Assembly (NCBI GenBank): GCA_949752745.1
Contig: OX457024.1
Coordinates: 52,035,810 to 52,099,809 of the forward strand
Source: Protula sp. h YS-2021
Lineage: Eukaryota > Annelida > Polychaeta > Sabellida > Serpulidae
Direction of reading: 5' to 3'
DNA length: 64,000 bases
Positions 14,501-23,992 of this stretch are shown in pieces. The notes below the pieces were generated by a model that did not search any database, was not told the DNA's origin, and saw only the letters and a program-made list of their open reading frames with translations. Positions within the stretch are counted from its first letter, which is position 1, and each line of letters opens with the position of its first letter. The translations under genes and the position numbers were made by a program.

Positions 14501-17500
14501 TTTGCCGATGTATTTAAAAAAGAAATACTTGCGTCGTAGATTTCGCGTGGTTGCACTACATTTCGCATGGTTGTAGATGTGTGCGCACATTGCGCTTGTC
14601 AGTTCGAAAGTATTAGCTGTGTTATTTGCAGTTCACTGCTCCTATAAGAAGTGGCCGACTTTAAATTTATGAGCGTTGCGAGATGATGTAGTACGAGAAA
14701 ATGATATGTGGCAGGGTCTCAAAACTTACAAATTTTGCTGATGTTTCTGTGAGTAAGAACATTTTGGTGTTCGCACATTTCGCATGGTTGTGTACGTACA
14801 TTTGGCTTGTCAGTTCGAAAGCTTTAACTGCGTTAATTGCAGGTCACTTTTCTCACACCAAGTGACAGACTTTGGTACGTACAAAACCATGCGAAATGTG
14901 CGAATACCAAACTGTTCTAATTCAAAGAAGCAGCGGCAAAATTTTCGATGTTTGAGACCCTGTTACATGCATGGTTGTGGACGTACATTTCGCATGTGAT
15001 ATTTTAGGACACAGGGACAAAGTTCAGTTGCGGGCATACCTTTCAAATTTTTACAAGAAAAATAAAAAGGCGGATGAAGCTTCAGATCCGTTTAAAAAAA
15101 CTGTTTTGGGGACATTTCGCTGTGATGTCATGTTTGTGGGATTCTGTTTTGGTTTACACAAGTGCGGGGAGTTTTTTTTTTCTTTTTTGTATCAGTTTTT
15201 CCATGCAGTTCACTGTTCTTATACGAAGTGACCGACTTTTAATTTGTGAACGTCACGGGGCTGGGTAGTACGGGCAATTTTCATGTAACGGGATCTCAAA
15301 ACCTGCCACATTTGCCGAGGTATTAAGAATTTTTTGGTTCGTACATTTCGCATGGCTCTGTGCGTTCGCGTATCAGGTTTCAGTGTGTTATTTGCATTTG
15401 ATTTTTCTCGTATAAAGTGACAGACTGTAAATTTATGAAAGTGGCGGTGATGGGTAGTACGGATAAGTTTCTTGTGACAGGGTCACAAAAGCTGCCAAGT
15501 TTGCCGATGTATTTAAAAAAGAAATACTTGGGTCGTAGATTTCGCGTGGTTGCACTACATTTTGCATGGTTGTGTATTAGCGTACATTTCGCTTGTCAGT
15601 TCGAAAGCATTAGCTGTGTTATTTGCAGTTCACTGCTCCTATAAGAAGTGGCCGACTTTAAATTTATGAGCGTTGCGAGATGATGTAGTACGAGAAAATG
15701 ATATGTGGCAGGGTCTCAAAACTTACAAATTTTGCTGATGTTTCTGTGAGTAAGAACATTTTGGTCATCGCACATTTCGCATGGTTGTGTACGTACATTT
15801 GGCTTGTCAGTTCGAAAGCTTTAACTGCGTTAATTGCAGGTCACTTTTCTCACACCAAGTGACAGACTTTGGTACATACAAAACCATGCGAAATGTGCGA
15901 ATACCAAACTGTTCTGATTCACAGAAACATCGGCAAAATTTTCGATGTTTGAGACCCTGTTACATACATGGTTGTGGACGTACATTTCGCATGTGATATT
16001 TTAGGACACAGGGACAAAGTTCAGTTGCGGGCATACCTTTCAAATTTTTACAAGAAAAATAAAAAGGCGGATGAAGCTTCAGATCCGTTTAAAAAAAACT
16101 GTTTTGGGGACATTTCGCTGTGATGTCATGTTTGTGGGATTCTGTTTTGGTTTACACAAGTGCGGGGAGTTTTTTTTTCTTTTTTGTATCAGTTTTTCCA
16201 TGCAGTTCACTGTTCTTATACGAAGTGACCGACTTTTACTTTGTGAACGTCACGGGGCTGGGTAGTACGGGCAATTTTCATGTAACGGGATCTCAAAACC
16301 TGCCACATTTGCCGAGGTATTAAGAATTTTTTTGGTTCGTACATTTCGCATGGCTCTGTGCGTTCGCGTATCAGGTTTCAGTGTGTTATTTGCATTTGAT
16401 TTTTCTCGTATAAAGTGACCGACTGTAAATTTATGAAAGTGGCGGTGATGGGTAGTACGGATAAGTTTCATGTGACAGGGTCACAAAAGCTGCCAAGTTT
16501 GCCGATGTATTTAAAAAAGAAATACTTGCGTCGTAGATTTCGCGTGGTTGCACTACATTTCGCATGGTTGTAGATGTGTGCGCACATTGCGCTTGTCAGT
16601 TCGAAAGTATTAGCTGTGTTATTTGCAGTTCACTGCTCCTATAAGAAGTGGCCGACTTTAAATTTATGAGCGTTGCGAGATGATGTAGTACGAGAAAATG
16701 ATATGTGGCAGGGTCTCAAAACTTACAAATTTTGCTGATGTTTCTGTGAGTAAGAACATTTTGGTGTTCGCACATTTCGCATGGTTGTGTACGTACATTT
16801 GGCTTGTCAGTTCGAAAGCTTTAACTGCGTTAATTGCAGGTCACTTTTCTCACACCAAGTGACAGACTTTGGTACGTACAAAACCATGCGAAATGTGCGA
16901 ATACCAAACTGTTCTAATTCAAAGAAGCAGCGGCAAAACTTTCGATGTTTGAGACCCTGTTACATGCATGGTTGTGGACGTACATTTCGCATGTGATATT
17001 TTAGGACACAGGGACAAAGTTCAGTTGCGGGCATACCTTTCAAATTTTTACAAGAAAAATAAAAAGGCGGATGAAGCTTCAGATCCGTTAAAAAAAAAAG
17101 AAACTGTTTTGGGGACATTTCGCTGTGATGTCATGTTTGTGGGATTCTGTTTTGGTTTACACAAGTGCGGGGAGTTTTTTTTTGTATCAGTTTTTCCATG
17201 CAGTTCACTGTTCTTATACGAAGTGACCGACTTTTAATTTGTGAACGTCACGGGGCTGGGTAGTACGGGCAATATTCATGTAACGGGGTCTCAAAACCTG
17301 CCACATTTGCCGAGGTATTAAGAAGTTTATTGGTTCGTACATTTCGCATGGCTATGTGCGTTCGCGTATCAGGTTTCAGTGTGTTATTTGCATTTGATTT
17401 TTCTCGTATAAAGTGACAGACTGTAAATTTATGAAAGTGGCGGTGATGGGTAGTACGGATAAGTTTCATGTGACAGGGTCACAAAAGCTGCCAAGTTTGC

Positions 17501-20500
17501 CGATGTATTTAAAAAAGAAATACTTGCGTCGTAGATTTCGCGTGGTTGCACTACATTTCGCATGGTTGTAGATGTTTGCGTACATTTCGCTTGTCAGTTC
17601 GAAAGCATTAGCTGTGTTATTTGCAGTTCACTGCTCCTATAAGAAGTGGCCGACTTTAAATTTATGAGCGTTGCGAGATGATGTAGTACGAGAAAATGAT
17701 ATGTGGCAGGGTCTCAAAACTTACAAATTTTGCTGATGTTTCTGTGAGTAAGAACATTTTGGTCATCGCACATTTCGCATGGTTGTGTACGTACATTTGG
17801 CTTGTCAGTTCGAAAGCTTTAACTGCGTTAATTGCAGGTCACTTTTCTCACACCAAGTGACAGACTTTGGTACGTACAAAACCATGCGAAATGTGCGAAT
17901 ACCAAACTGTTCTAATTCACAGAAACATCGGCAAAATTTTCGATGTTTGAGACCCTGTTACATACATGGTTGTGGACGTACATTTCGCATGTGATATTTT
18001 AGGACACAGGGACAAAGTTCAGTTGCGGGCATACCTTTCAAATTTTTACAAGAAAAATAAAAAGGCGGATGAAGCTTCAGATCCGTTTAAAAAAAACTGT
18101 TTTGGGGACATTTCGCTGTGATGTCATGTTTGTGGGATTCTGTTTTGGTTTACACAAGTGCGGGGAGTTTTTTTTTTCTTTTTTGTATCAGTTTTTCCAT
18201 GCAGTTCACTGTTCTTATACGAAGTGACCGACTTTTAATTTGTGAACGTCACGGGGCTGGGTAGTACGGGCAATTTTCATGTAACGGGATCTCAAAACCT
18301 GCCACATTTGCCGAGGTATTAAGAATTTTTTTGGTTCGTACATTTCGCATGGCTCTGTGCGTTCGCGTATCAGGTTTCAGTGTGTTATTTGCATTTGATT
18401 TTTCTCGTATAAAGTGACAGACTGTAAATTTATGAAAGTGGCGGTGATGGGTAGTACGGATAAGTTTCTTGTGACAGGGTCACAAAAGCTGCCAAGTTTG
18501 CCGATGTATTTAAAAAAGAAATACTTGGGTCGTAGATTTCGCGTGGTTGCACTACATTTTGCATGGTTGTGTATTAGCGTACATTTCGCTTGTCAGTTCG
18601 AAAGTTCTCTGTTCGGAGTGGCCAATTTCAAAGTTTATGAACGTTGCGAGATTGGGTAGTACGAGTAAATAATATGTGATAGAGTCTCAAAACTTACAAA
18701 TTTTGCTGATGTTTCTGTGAGCAAGAACATTTTGGTGTTCGCAGATTTCGCTTGGTTGTGTGCGTACATTTCGCATGTCAGTTTGAAAGTTTTAATTGTG
18801 TTATTTGCAGTTCACTTTTCTTATACGAAGTCACCGACTTTAGTACGTACACAACCATGCAAAATGTGCGAACACCAAAATGTTTTTATTTACAGAAACA
18901 TCGGTGAAAGTTTCAAAAGCTTGAGACCGTGTCATATACATGGTTGTTTATACGTTCATTTCGCATGATTGTGTATAAACGTGCATTTCGCTTGTCAGTT
19001 CGAAAGTATTACCTGTTATTTGCAGTTCACTGTTCTTATACGAAGTGACCGACTTTAAATTTATGAACGTCACGAGAAGGGCGTACGCGCAAACGTGACA
19101 GGGTCTCAAAACTTGGAAATTTGCCGATATTTCCGTGATAAAAAAATTTTGGTGTTCGCACATTTCGCATGGTTTTGTACGTACATTTTGCATGTCATTT
19201 TAAAAGTTTTAACTGTGTTATTTTCAGTTCATTTTTCTTATACGAAATCACCGACTTTAAATTTATGAACGTCACGAGATGGGGTAGTACACCCAAGTTG
19301 TGTTGCAGGGTCTCTAAACTTGCAAATTTTGTGCATGGTTGTGTACGTACATTTCGCATGTTAGTTTGAAAGTTTCAGCTGTGTATTTTGTTTTCTTTAG
19401 GAAGCTTTTATGTGGTTTATATCTCATTGCCTCACGTTTTTTTCGGCCAATCATTAAATTTTAAGTAGTGCACGTAACACTGAGCTTGAAAATAAGATAG
19501 AGTTGGTTATTTACACATCACGGTTATATCAGTAAAGGATTTTGTTGTATTATTTTTCCTGTATTTTGTTTTTATTTTAAAAGAGTTTTGTTTTTAAACA
19601 TTCATCTGTATAAATCTGTATTTTGTTTTTAAACATTTCATCTGTATAATATAAATCTATGTTTTTAAACATTCATCTGTTTGAATATCTTTTGTACTGC
19701 TCTTCAATATTTTGTAACTCTTCAATTAATGTTAAATAGTTTATGTATAGAAATGAAAGAAAATAAATATTACAGGGGGGTTATGGTGTAAATAAAAGAA
19801 AACAAACTCTAGGCTTGTTTGGCTTTTATTTAGTGTTTCCCTAATACTCTTTTACAGAAAGCACGTGGCCTTTGTTTATAAACAAAATCGGTTTGTTTAC
19901 ATTTTTTACACAGTATCGTTTCACAGCAAACTTATAGTTGCAGATATCATAAAATGGTGTAAAATATGCAAATTATGTAAACAAAATATTCCGTTTCGCA
20001 GGGTTCATGCTTTGTTAAATTTCTCTTAATCTGTTGTCTTTTATATATTTTCGCTTTCGGAATTGAATGTAAAAAAAATCTACCGAGATTTTCATATACA
20101 ACTTATGTCTGAAAAGTCCCTAATAACGAAGTTAGATTTTTGGCGTACATTTCGCGAGTTGGAGAAGAAATCGCGATTCGTCGTTCGTTTCCCGACGTAG
20201 CTGTATATGTGTGTGTGTGTGTGTGTGTGGGTGTTGTGGATTCGTCTCTGTAGTGTTCTTAGATCCTTTGTGTAAAAAAATGCTTAAAGCCGCAATGTTG
20301 TCAGAGCTTTTTTTGTGAACACAGATCTTAAACTCAGGATCTGTATTAGTCAGCCGATTTCTGTGCATAAAAATACGAGTCAAAATCCCTACTTTCAGAT
20401 GCAATTATGTCTTGAATTTACCGGATTGGCGAGAATTTTCCGATTTTTTAAATATACACACTTGTTAATACGAGGCGAGCAAACGAGAGCGATTTACGTG

Positions 20501-22395
20501 GAAAGTCGATCGGATTTTCCTCTATATCGAGATATTTTACCCAATGACGTCCGGCCATATTTGATAGAATCCTTCGGACCTAACAAGCAGCATTCCCACC
20601 AAGTTTCAACTTTCTCCGATCTTCAGCGACTGAGAAATGTACACACATAAGAACCAAATATCAAGTCCACATTTGTTTGCTTTGTAATAAGCCCTATCCA
20701 AGATTCGCAAAACATTTCCGGCAAGTTCATTTCGACCATCCTGAAGTAAAAAAATCTTAGGGTTGCCCAAGGAAACAAGAAAACAAACTAGAGCCTCAGA
20801 CAGACACGATCCTCCGTGTCTGGAAGACTGTGTCTCCAAGACCATTCAGTTTCTCAGACAAAATTATATCAAACGAGAAGTTTCACCAAATTTCAAAACA
20901 CTGTTTTTTAAGAATTTGTCGTGAATCGGAACAAAAAAAACGACTTTGAACACCTTCTATATGTGCTCCATCCGTGTCTGAAAAGCAATAGTTTGGGAGA
21001 CCTAGCCTGGACACGACCTCGAAAATAGGATGTTCCAATAATAGAAAAATATTGTCATTTTGATAAATCCAAAAAAGAGAGAAAACACTACGTTGCACAC
21101 CTTCTATGTTTGCTCTTTCCGTGTGTGATATTTTGATAAATCCAAAAAAGAGAGAAAATACGACGCTGCACACCTTCAATGTTTGCTCTTTCCGTGTGTG
21201 AAATTTCAAAACAATCCGGTTTATAGCTTCGTAGTTGCAGCCTGGACACGCGGGTGGACAGACGGACAATCTAATAACTATATCCTTCCGTTAGTGGATC
21301 CATAGGGTGATCAGAAACTGAAAGGCCAATAACATTCAGATATAAGGTTCCAGTTTACCCAGATAATAATGAAGCTACACAATTAAATGGTTCCCTAAAC
21401 ATACCCTAGCCAGGGATCATACCAGGTGATAACTAACTGAAAGATGCGGCTCACTATTATGGGACCTCTTCATATCCAAGGTAAATTAAAAAATAATACG
21501 ACGTTGCACATCTACAATATATTTTCACTGCAAAAGATTTCAGAACGCTGGATCGAATAGTTTCGGAGAACGCGTCTGGATAAAATCTCCGTGCAAACAG
21601 GTTTACATAAAAAATATATTTGACAGTTTGCCAACAAATTTCCTGAAAAACAGCCATTTAACTTGAATTTCGTCAACAGACACTTTGAAGCCCATGCCAC
21701 CGAACGAGTTGGAAAGCGCCGCTGTCGATCGTACTTTCAAAAACTTGAAGAAAAAGAATTTGCCGACAACACCTCAGATCACTGAACAGATAAGGAAAAA
21801 CAGAGTTCTCGAGGCCCGCACTCCACAGGACATTCTTTTCCACTTGCAAAATAACTTGAAAAAAGCCGAAAGAGAAGAGGAAAAAGTTCAAATGCGAGGT
21901 AAAAGGTTGTTTTATGTGATTTTTTTTCATTTGTCTTCTAATTTATTGGCAGCTGTATTGATTGGTTTATCACAGACCTACAGTTTCTACGTAATGAAGG
22001 AAATAAGGTCCGTGTAGTGTCTGATTCTAGGGACAGGATCTGTATTCGTTTGAATGTGGACAAGTCGTATATTCTTTTCACATTGCAAACATAAATATAA
22101 CAGCCACTTTGCTTAACCTTTAGACTCAAAGAAGAAGAGGCATGGAAGAAGGCATACACCGAACTGATGGGGAGAAAGTTTCAAAAGGAAATATCCTGGA
22201 CATCAGCCGAGAAAGATGCAGTTCAGACAGTTAGGCAGTTATATTGCAAAAGAAATGCTGCCTGGAAAACAGGCATTACAGGAAGCCATCGATAAACAGG
22301 CGCATCTAAAGGATAGAGACTGGATTGGGGTAAAATCATATATTGCGAACGAGTACAAAACGAAACGACGACGGGCCTTTGCACTCCTTCCTTAA
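2393..22395 (+). CDS. Gene A: multi-exon gene, reader-like N-terminus and Myb-like C-terminal module, function unknown
   Basis: I assembled this gene from six exons: 2393-2568, 2846-2904, 3282-3491, 3862-4107, 21680-21905 and 22124-22295 or 22395. Every junction is GT-AG and every phase fits (2, 1, 1, 1, 2). The product is about 360-400 residues. Its N-terminal 80 residues are basic and aromatic (GDVVLHMYRRKWWRARVEGR), which suggests a small beta-barrel of the Tudor/PWWP/Agenet type; this is by look only. A polar Ser/Glu/Lys linker follows, then a charged coiled coil, then a C-terminal module with the pattern W..E..AV...PGK....L..R.W..VK.Y..N, a Myb-like arrangement I know from many uncharacterised aquatic-animal proteins. 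A nuclear or chromatin role is inference. The 17.5-kb intron 4 contains a large satellite. An AG directly precedes the first ATG, so a 5' UTR exon probably lies upstream. Confidence 0.72.
2846..2904 (+). CDS. Gene A exon 2
   Basis: A 59-base exon between tcatttttag and gtaatatg, phase 2 in and phase 1 out. It adds APEKVSDPRKLKLFPMAVGI and completes the strand that exon 1 leaves open, which supports the join. Confidence 0.72.
3282..3491 (+). CDS. Gene A exon 3
   Basis: A 210-base exon after a strong tract (catttttttctgcag) ending at tttcag|gtaatt, phase 1 in and out. It encodes EEVCKNPEKGYIKAWAEAAK, then a Cys/His-containing helix and a Ser/Asp-rich turn (KDSDDSSDV), ending in KKAAKNIPAPIS. 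No known motif is recognised. Being symmetric (phase 1-1), it could be skipped without a frameshift. Confidence 0.75.
3862..4107 (+). CDS. Gene A exon 4 (Ser/Glu-rich linker)
   Basis: A 246-base exon between ccgttgcag and ctgg|gtaagt, phase 1 in and out. The product is polar and low-complexity (VARSEERSSGSD, KREESANTHSSQGEKDTK), probably a disordered linker. A near-identical second copy lies at 4484-4746 but is out of phase. Confidence 0.75.
4484..4746 (+). pseudogene. Duplicated copy of gene A exon 4, out of phase and fused to the satellite
   Basis: This is a nearly identical copy of exon 4 but with a different 5' end: the original acceptor cgttgcagcgatc is gttgtgcaatc here. The acceptor available at 4481-4483, and a second at cccag, both enter one frame off. 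Splicing from exon 4 (phase 1) would then reach a stop after about 50 residues (FVRDQ then stop). Its 3' end has no donor: ttgctgg runs straight into the satellite (atagtacggg) where exon 4 has gtaagt. It is either dead or a poison exon. Confidence 0.7.
5191..5442. repeat. Inverted repeat within each satellite unit (first example)
   Basis: Bases 5191-5280 (cagggtctcaaaacttac to tgtgtacgtac) are matched by the diverged reverse complement at 5357-5442 (gtacgtacaaaaccatgcg to gtttgagaccctg), with about 75 bases between. The same pair recurs in every unit except the truncated one. It explains why similar short peptides appear on both strands. Confidence 0.85.
7750..8272. repeat. Half-length satellite unit with an internal deletion
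   Basis: The unit follows the consensus to tcacgtataaagtga at about 7904, then jumps to aatgtgcgaataccaaac, a point about 475 bases further along in the other units. Its right boundary has also lost part of gggctgggtagtacgggcaa, leaving cacgggtagttttcatg. Confidence 0.85.
18604..19400. repeat. Diverged edge of the satellite (~250-bp monomers)
   Basis: After the last regular unit the DNA still shows the monomer words (acatttcgcatg, agttcgaaag, gtgaccgactttaaatttatg, cagggtctcaaaac), but with many substitutions and a simple ~250-bp head-to-tail order, for example around 18760, 18970, 19180 and 19350. It appears to keep an older, pre-amplification form of the repeat. Confidence 0.8.
19401..21679. 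other. Remainder of gene A intron 4, no gene seen
   Basis: AT-rich DNA with a short threefold repeat (tttaaacattcatctgtataa, about 19575-19685), a (GT)n run at about 20209-20229 and one dispersed element at 20786-21310. I see no convincing exon on either strand. Confidence 0.6.
20786..21310 (+). mobile_element. Dispersed element beginning ACTAGAGC, with internal repeats and a GACAGACGGAC tract
   Basis: It begins actagagcctcag, contains a ~70-bp repeat (gataaatccaaaaaagagag, then gtttgctctttccgtgtg, twice), and ends with ggacagacggac and a weak hairpin around atccttccgttagtggatcc. Start and end match the element at 34012, so the two belong to one family. Confidence 0.6.
21680..21905 (+). CDS. 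Gene A exon 5 (charged coiled-coil)
   Basis: The exon starts after cgtcaacag and completes exon 4's codon (G+AC). It runs TLKPMPPNELESAAVDRTFK, then Lys-rich segments, then LFHLQNNLKKAEREEEK. The donor chosen is aaaag|gttgtt at 21905 because only this puts exon 6 in frame; a nearer gtaaaagg at 21899 would not. Confidence 0.72.
22124..22395 (+). CDS. Gene A last exon (Myb-like module, apparent frameshift)
   Basis: After aaccttag the frame from exon 5 reads LKEEEAWKKAYTELMGRKFQ then EISWTSAEKDAVQTV, and stops at TAA 22293-22295. The +1 frame carries the rest of the module, YIAKEMLPGKQALQEAID then LKDRDWIGVKSYIANEYKTK, and stops at TAA 22393-22395. Together they restore the W..E..AV...PGK...R.W..VK pattern, so a one-base indel is likely near 22225-22245. 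It could be a sequence error or real inactivation. A poly(A) signal (aataaa) lies at 22908. Confidence 0.68.
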
Positions 22396-23625
22396 AAGCT
22401 AAATTTAAAATAAGATTCAAATCTTAAATATGTTTGCAGTGAAAAGTTAATGTATGTAATTAAGTAAGTGAAAAAAATGTTGAAATGATAGGTTTTCTGT
22501 GTCCATCACTTACTTGTGCAAGTAGAGAAGAATCGAATTCAAGATTGTGTTGTGAAAAGCTAAAGATGGGATTTGTTGTTTCTTGTATATGCGGCAGGGG
22601 GAGGGGGCTGTGTTTTGGGTACTGGTGAATTTAGACTTGTTTATACTTTAGTTAATCGAGAGTGGGGGGATTGTTTTTTACCTACTGCGGTAAATTAAGA
22701 TCTTGCGCCCGTGGCTTAAAGTAACCATGTATCTGATTGGGCTCACATATATCTACGATCCTGTCTTAGAATTTTAATAAGGAAGATAAATTTTGTAAGT
22801 TATACTTCTCTTTTGAAGCAGGATCTAAATGTGTTTGTCGTCTTGAATAACACACAGGCTCACGGGCAAAATTTTCTTGAAACCTTCAGTTATTAACAGC
22901 AAATTTCAATAAATGAAAATGTCCCCAGAAACGTACGGAACAACTACGATATAGTTCGCAGTTGTTCCACCATTGGCGTGTTTTTTGTGGCACTATGGAG
23001 GTGTGGCGTCTGCTCAGTTTGTTGGGTGAGTTCGGACAGTAGATTGTGTTAATTCACAGAAGTATCCAGAGGCTGAGATGACGGTAAGCCCGTAATATTA
23101 TTAGATTCGAATTTAACAAGATTAAACTCTAGGCTCTTCAGGCACAGGTGGAGTTTGTATTTTACTTGTGGCTTAATATTCATTATGCGATAGCATCCGA
23201 GGCTTGTACACTGTTTTTGGAGAAGTTTTGTGAGGCGCCCGTGTGTTACTTAAGTTAACCATGTATTAACGTAAGTTAAGTTCCAACATATCTACGATTC
23301 TGTCTCAAACTTTTGATAAGGAAGATTAATTTCGCGACTTAAACTTGTATTTTGAACAAGGATCTAAATACTCAGTTGTTTTACATAATACACAGGCACA
23401 GGGGCAAAATTTACTGGAAACGTTTAACGAGTAAAACACCATGATAACGAAGGAAACGTTATGAGGATTTATTTTTTAGAACAAGAGTTCATTATGCTTT
23501 GATAGATAAAGCGTGTAATGTGGTACAAATAGGAAAGGCATAGTAGGTTTTGGCGAATACATTAGGTTCTTCATTCATTTAATTAACTTATGTCTCTTGT
23601 TTCTTTTCTTACTCCTTTAGTGATA
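22396..23625. other. Intergenic region between convergent genes A and B
   Basis: No exon is supported. It contains gene A's likely 3' UTR and a diverged ~190-bp direct duplication (22700-22890 and 23233-23430). Confidence 0.6.
22700..23430. repeat. Diverged direct duplication
   Basis: The copies at about 22700-22890 and 23233-23430 share gcgcccgtg, taaccatgtat, acatatctacgat, ctgtct, ataaggaagat and acacaggc..cagggcaaaatt in the same order. Confidence 0.7.
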
Positions 23626-23627
23626 GA

Positions 23628-23633
23628 TTTATT
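23628..23633 (-). terminator. Poly(A) signal AATAAA of gene B
   Basis: Plus-strand tttatt reads AATAAA on the minus strand, 117 bases beyond the TAA at 23750-23752. This supports the view that gene B's last exon ends here. Confidence 0.5.
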
Positions 23634-23749
23634 GGCTTAATTTGATTAAAGGATAAATCATAGATACATTATTGTAAGATTGCGTGATTTAGCAGATTTC
23701 CGGATATGTGTGTGTATGTGTGTGTTTTGTCATGTGCTAAGTCCTGTCA

Positions 23750-23992
23750 TTAAGAAATCAAATCATTCTTCCTCAATAAGCCACAAACGCACACATACCC
23801 TACGATGGTCATGAGCGCATGGTGGCCATTCTTCGTAAGCTTTGATCCTTTCTTCCATATGACGGAGCTGTCGGAGAACTGGTACAGTCTCACCTGTACC
23901 CTGTTGAAGAGGCCGGCCGGCAGGTAGTCAAACACGTACTGCATCTTCGTCTCCTTAAAGCCCGGTGTGTCCTCCACGTTTGGCCATTTGTA
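23750..23992 (-). CDS. Gene B last exon: C-terminal part of COR
   Basis: It follows gttatttcag and encodes YKWPNVEDTPGFKETKMQYV, FDYLPAGLFNRVQVRLYQF and DSSVIWKKGSKLTKNGHHAL, the conserved COR C-terminal half. Reading on gives VGYVCVCGLLRKNDLIS and TAA at 23750. A possible donor (gtagg|gtatgt) at 23799 could instead lead to further exons, but none is visible before gene A. COR of this type normally runs somewhat longer, so a shortened C-terminus is inferred. Confidence 0.85.
   Translation of the reverse strand, partial: YKWPNVEDTPGFKETKMQYVFDYLPAGLFNRVQVRLYQFSDSSVIWKKGSKLTKNGHHALMTIVGYVCVCGLLRKNDLIS

Larger units (their letters stand above)
4747..18603. repeat. Satellite array of ~1-kb units (13 full, one half-length, one partial)
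   Basis: The anchor tagtacgggcaattttcatg starts at 4748, 5742, 6744, 7750, 9271, 10268, 11268, 12268, 13268, 14266, 15266, 16263, 17261 and 18262, with a deleted form at 8273. Spacing is 994-1006 except one 523-base unit. Each unit is itself built of about four diverged ~250-bp monomers sharing catttcgcatggttgtgtac, cagttcgaaag and cagggtctcaaaac. One monomer is inverted. All short open frames inside are by-products of this repetition. The array lies wholly within intron 4 of gene A. Confidence 0.95.

Noticed and set aside
5266..18659. Repeated ~70-residue frames in the satellite
   Set aside because: They are the same repeat read in different phases and strands, and no copy connects to exons with valid donors.
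4747..19400. CRISPR-like array
   Set aside because: The units are 1 kb with no unique spacers, and the DNA is clearly eukaryotic.
22995..23035. Plus-strand ATG reading MEVWRLLSLL followed by gtgagt, like a signal-peptide first exon
   Set aside because: No downstream exon in the right phase was found before gene B's last exon on the other strand.
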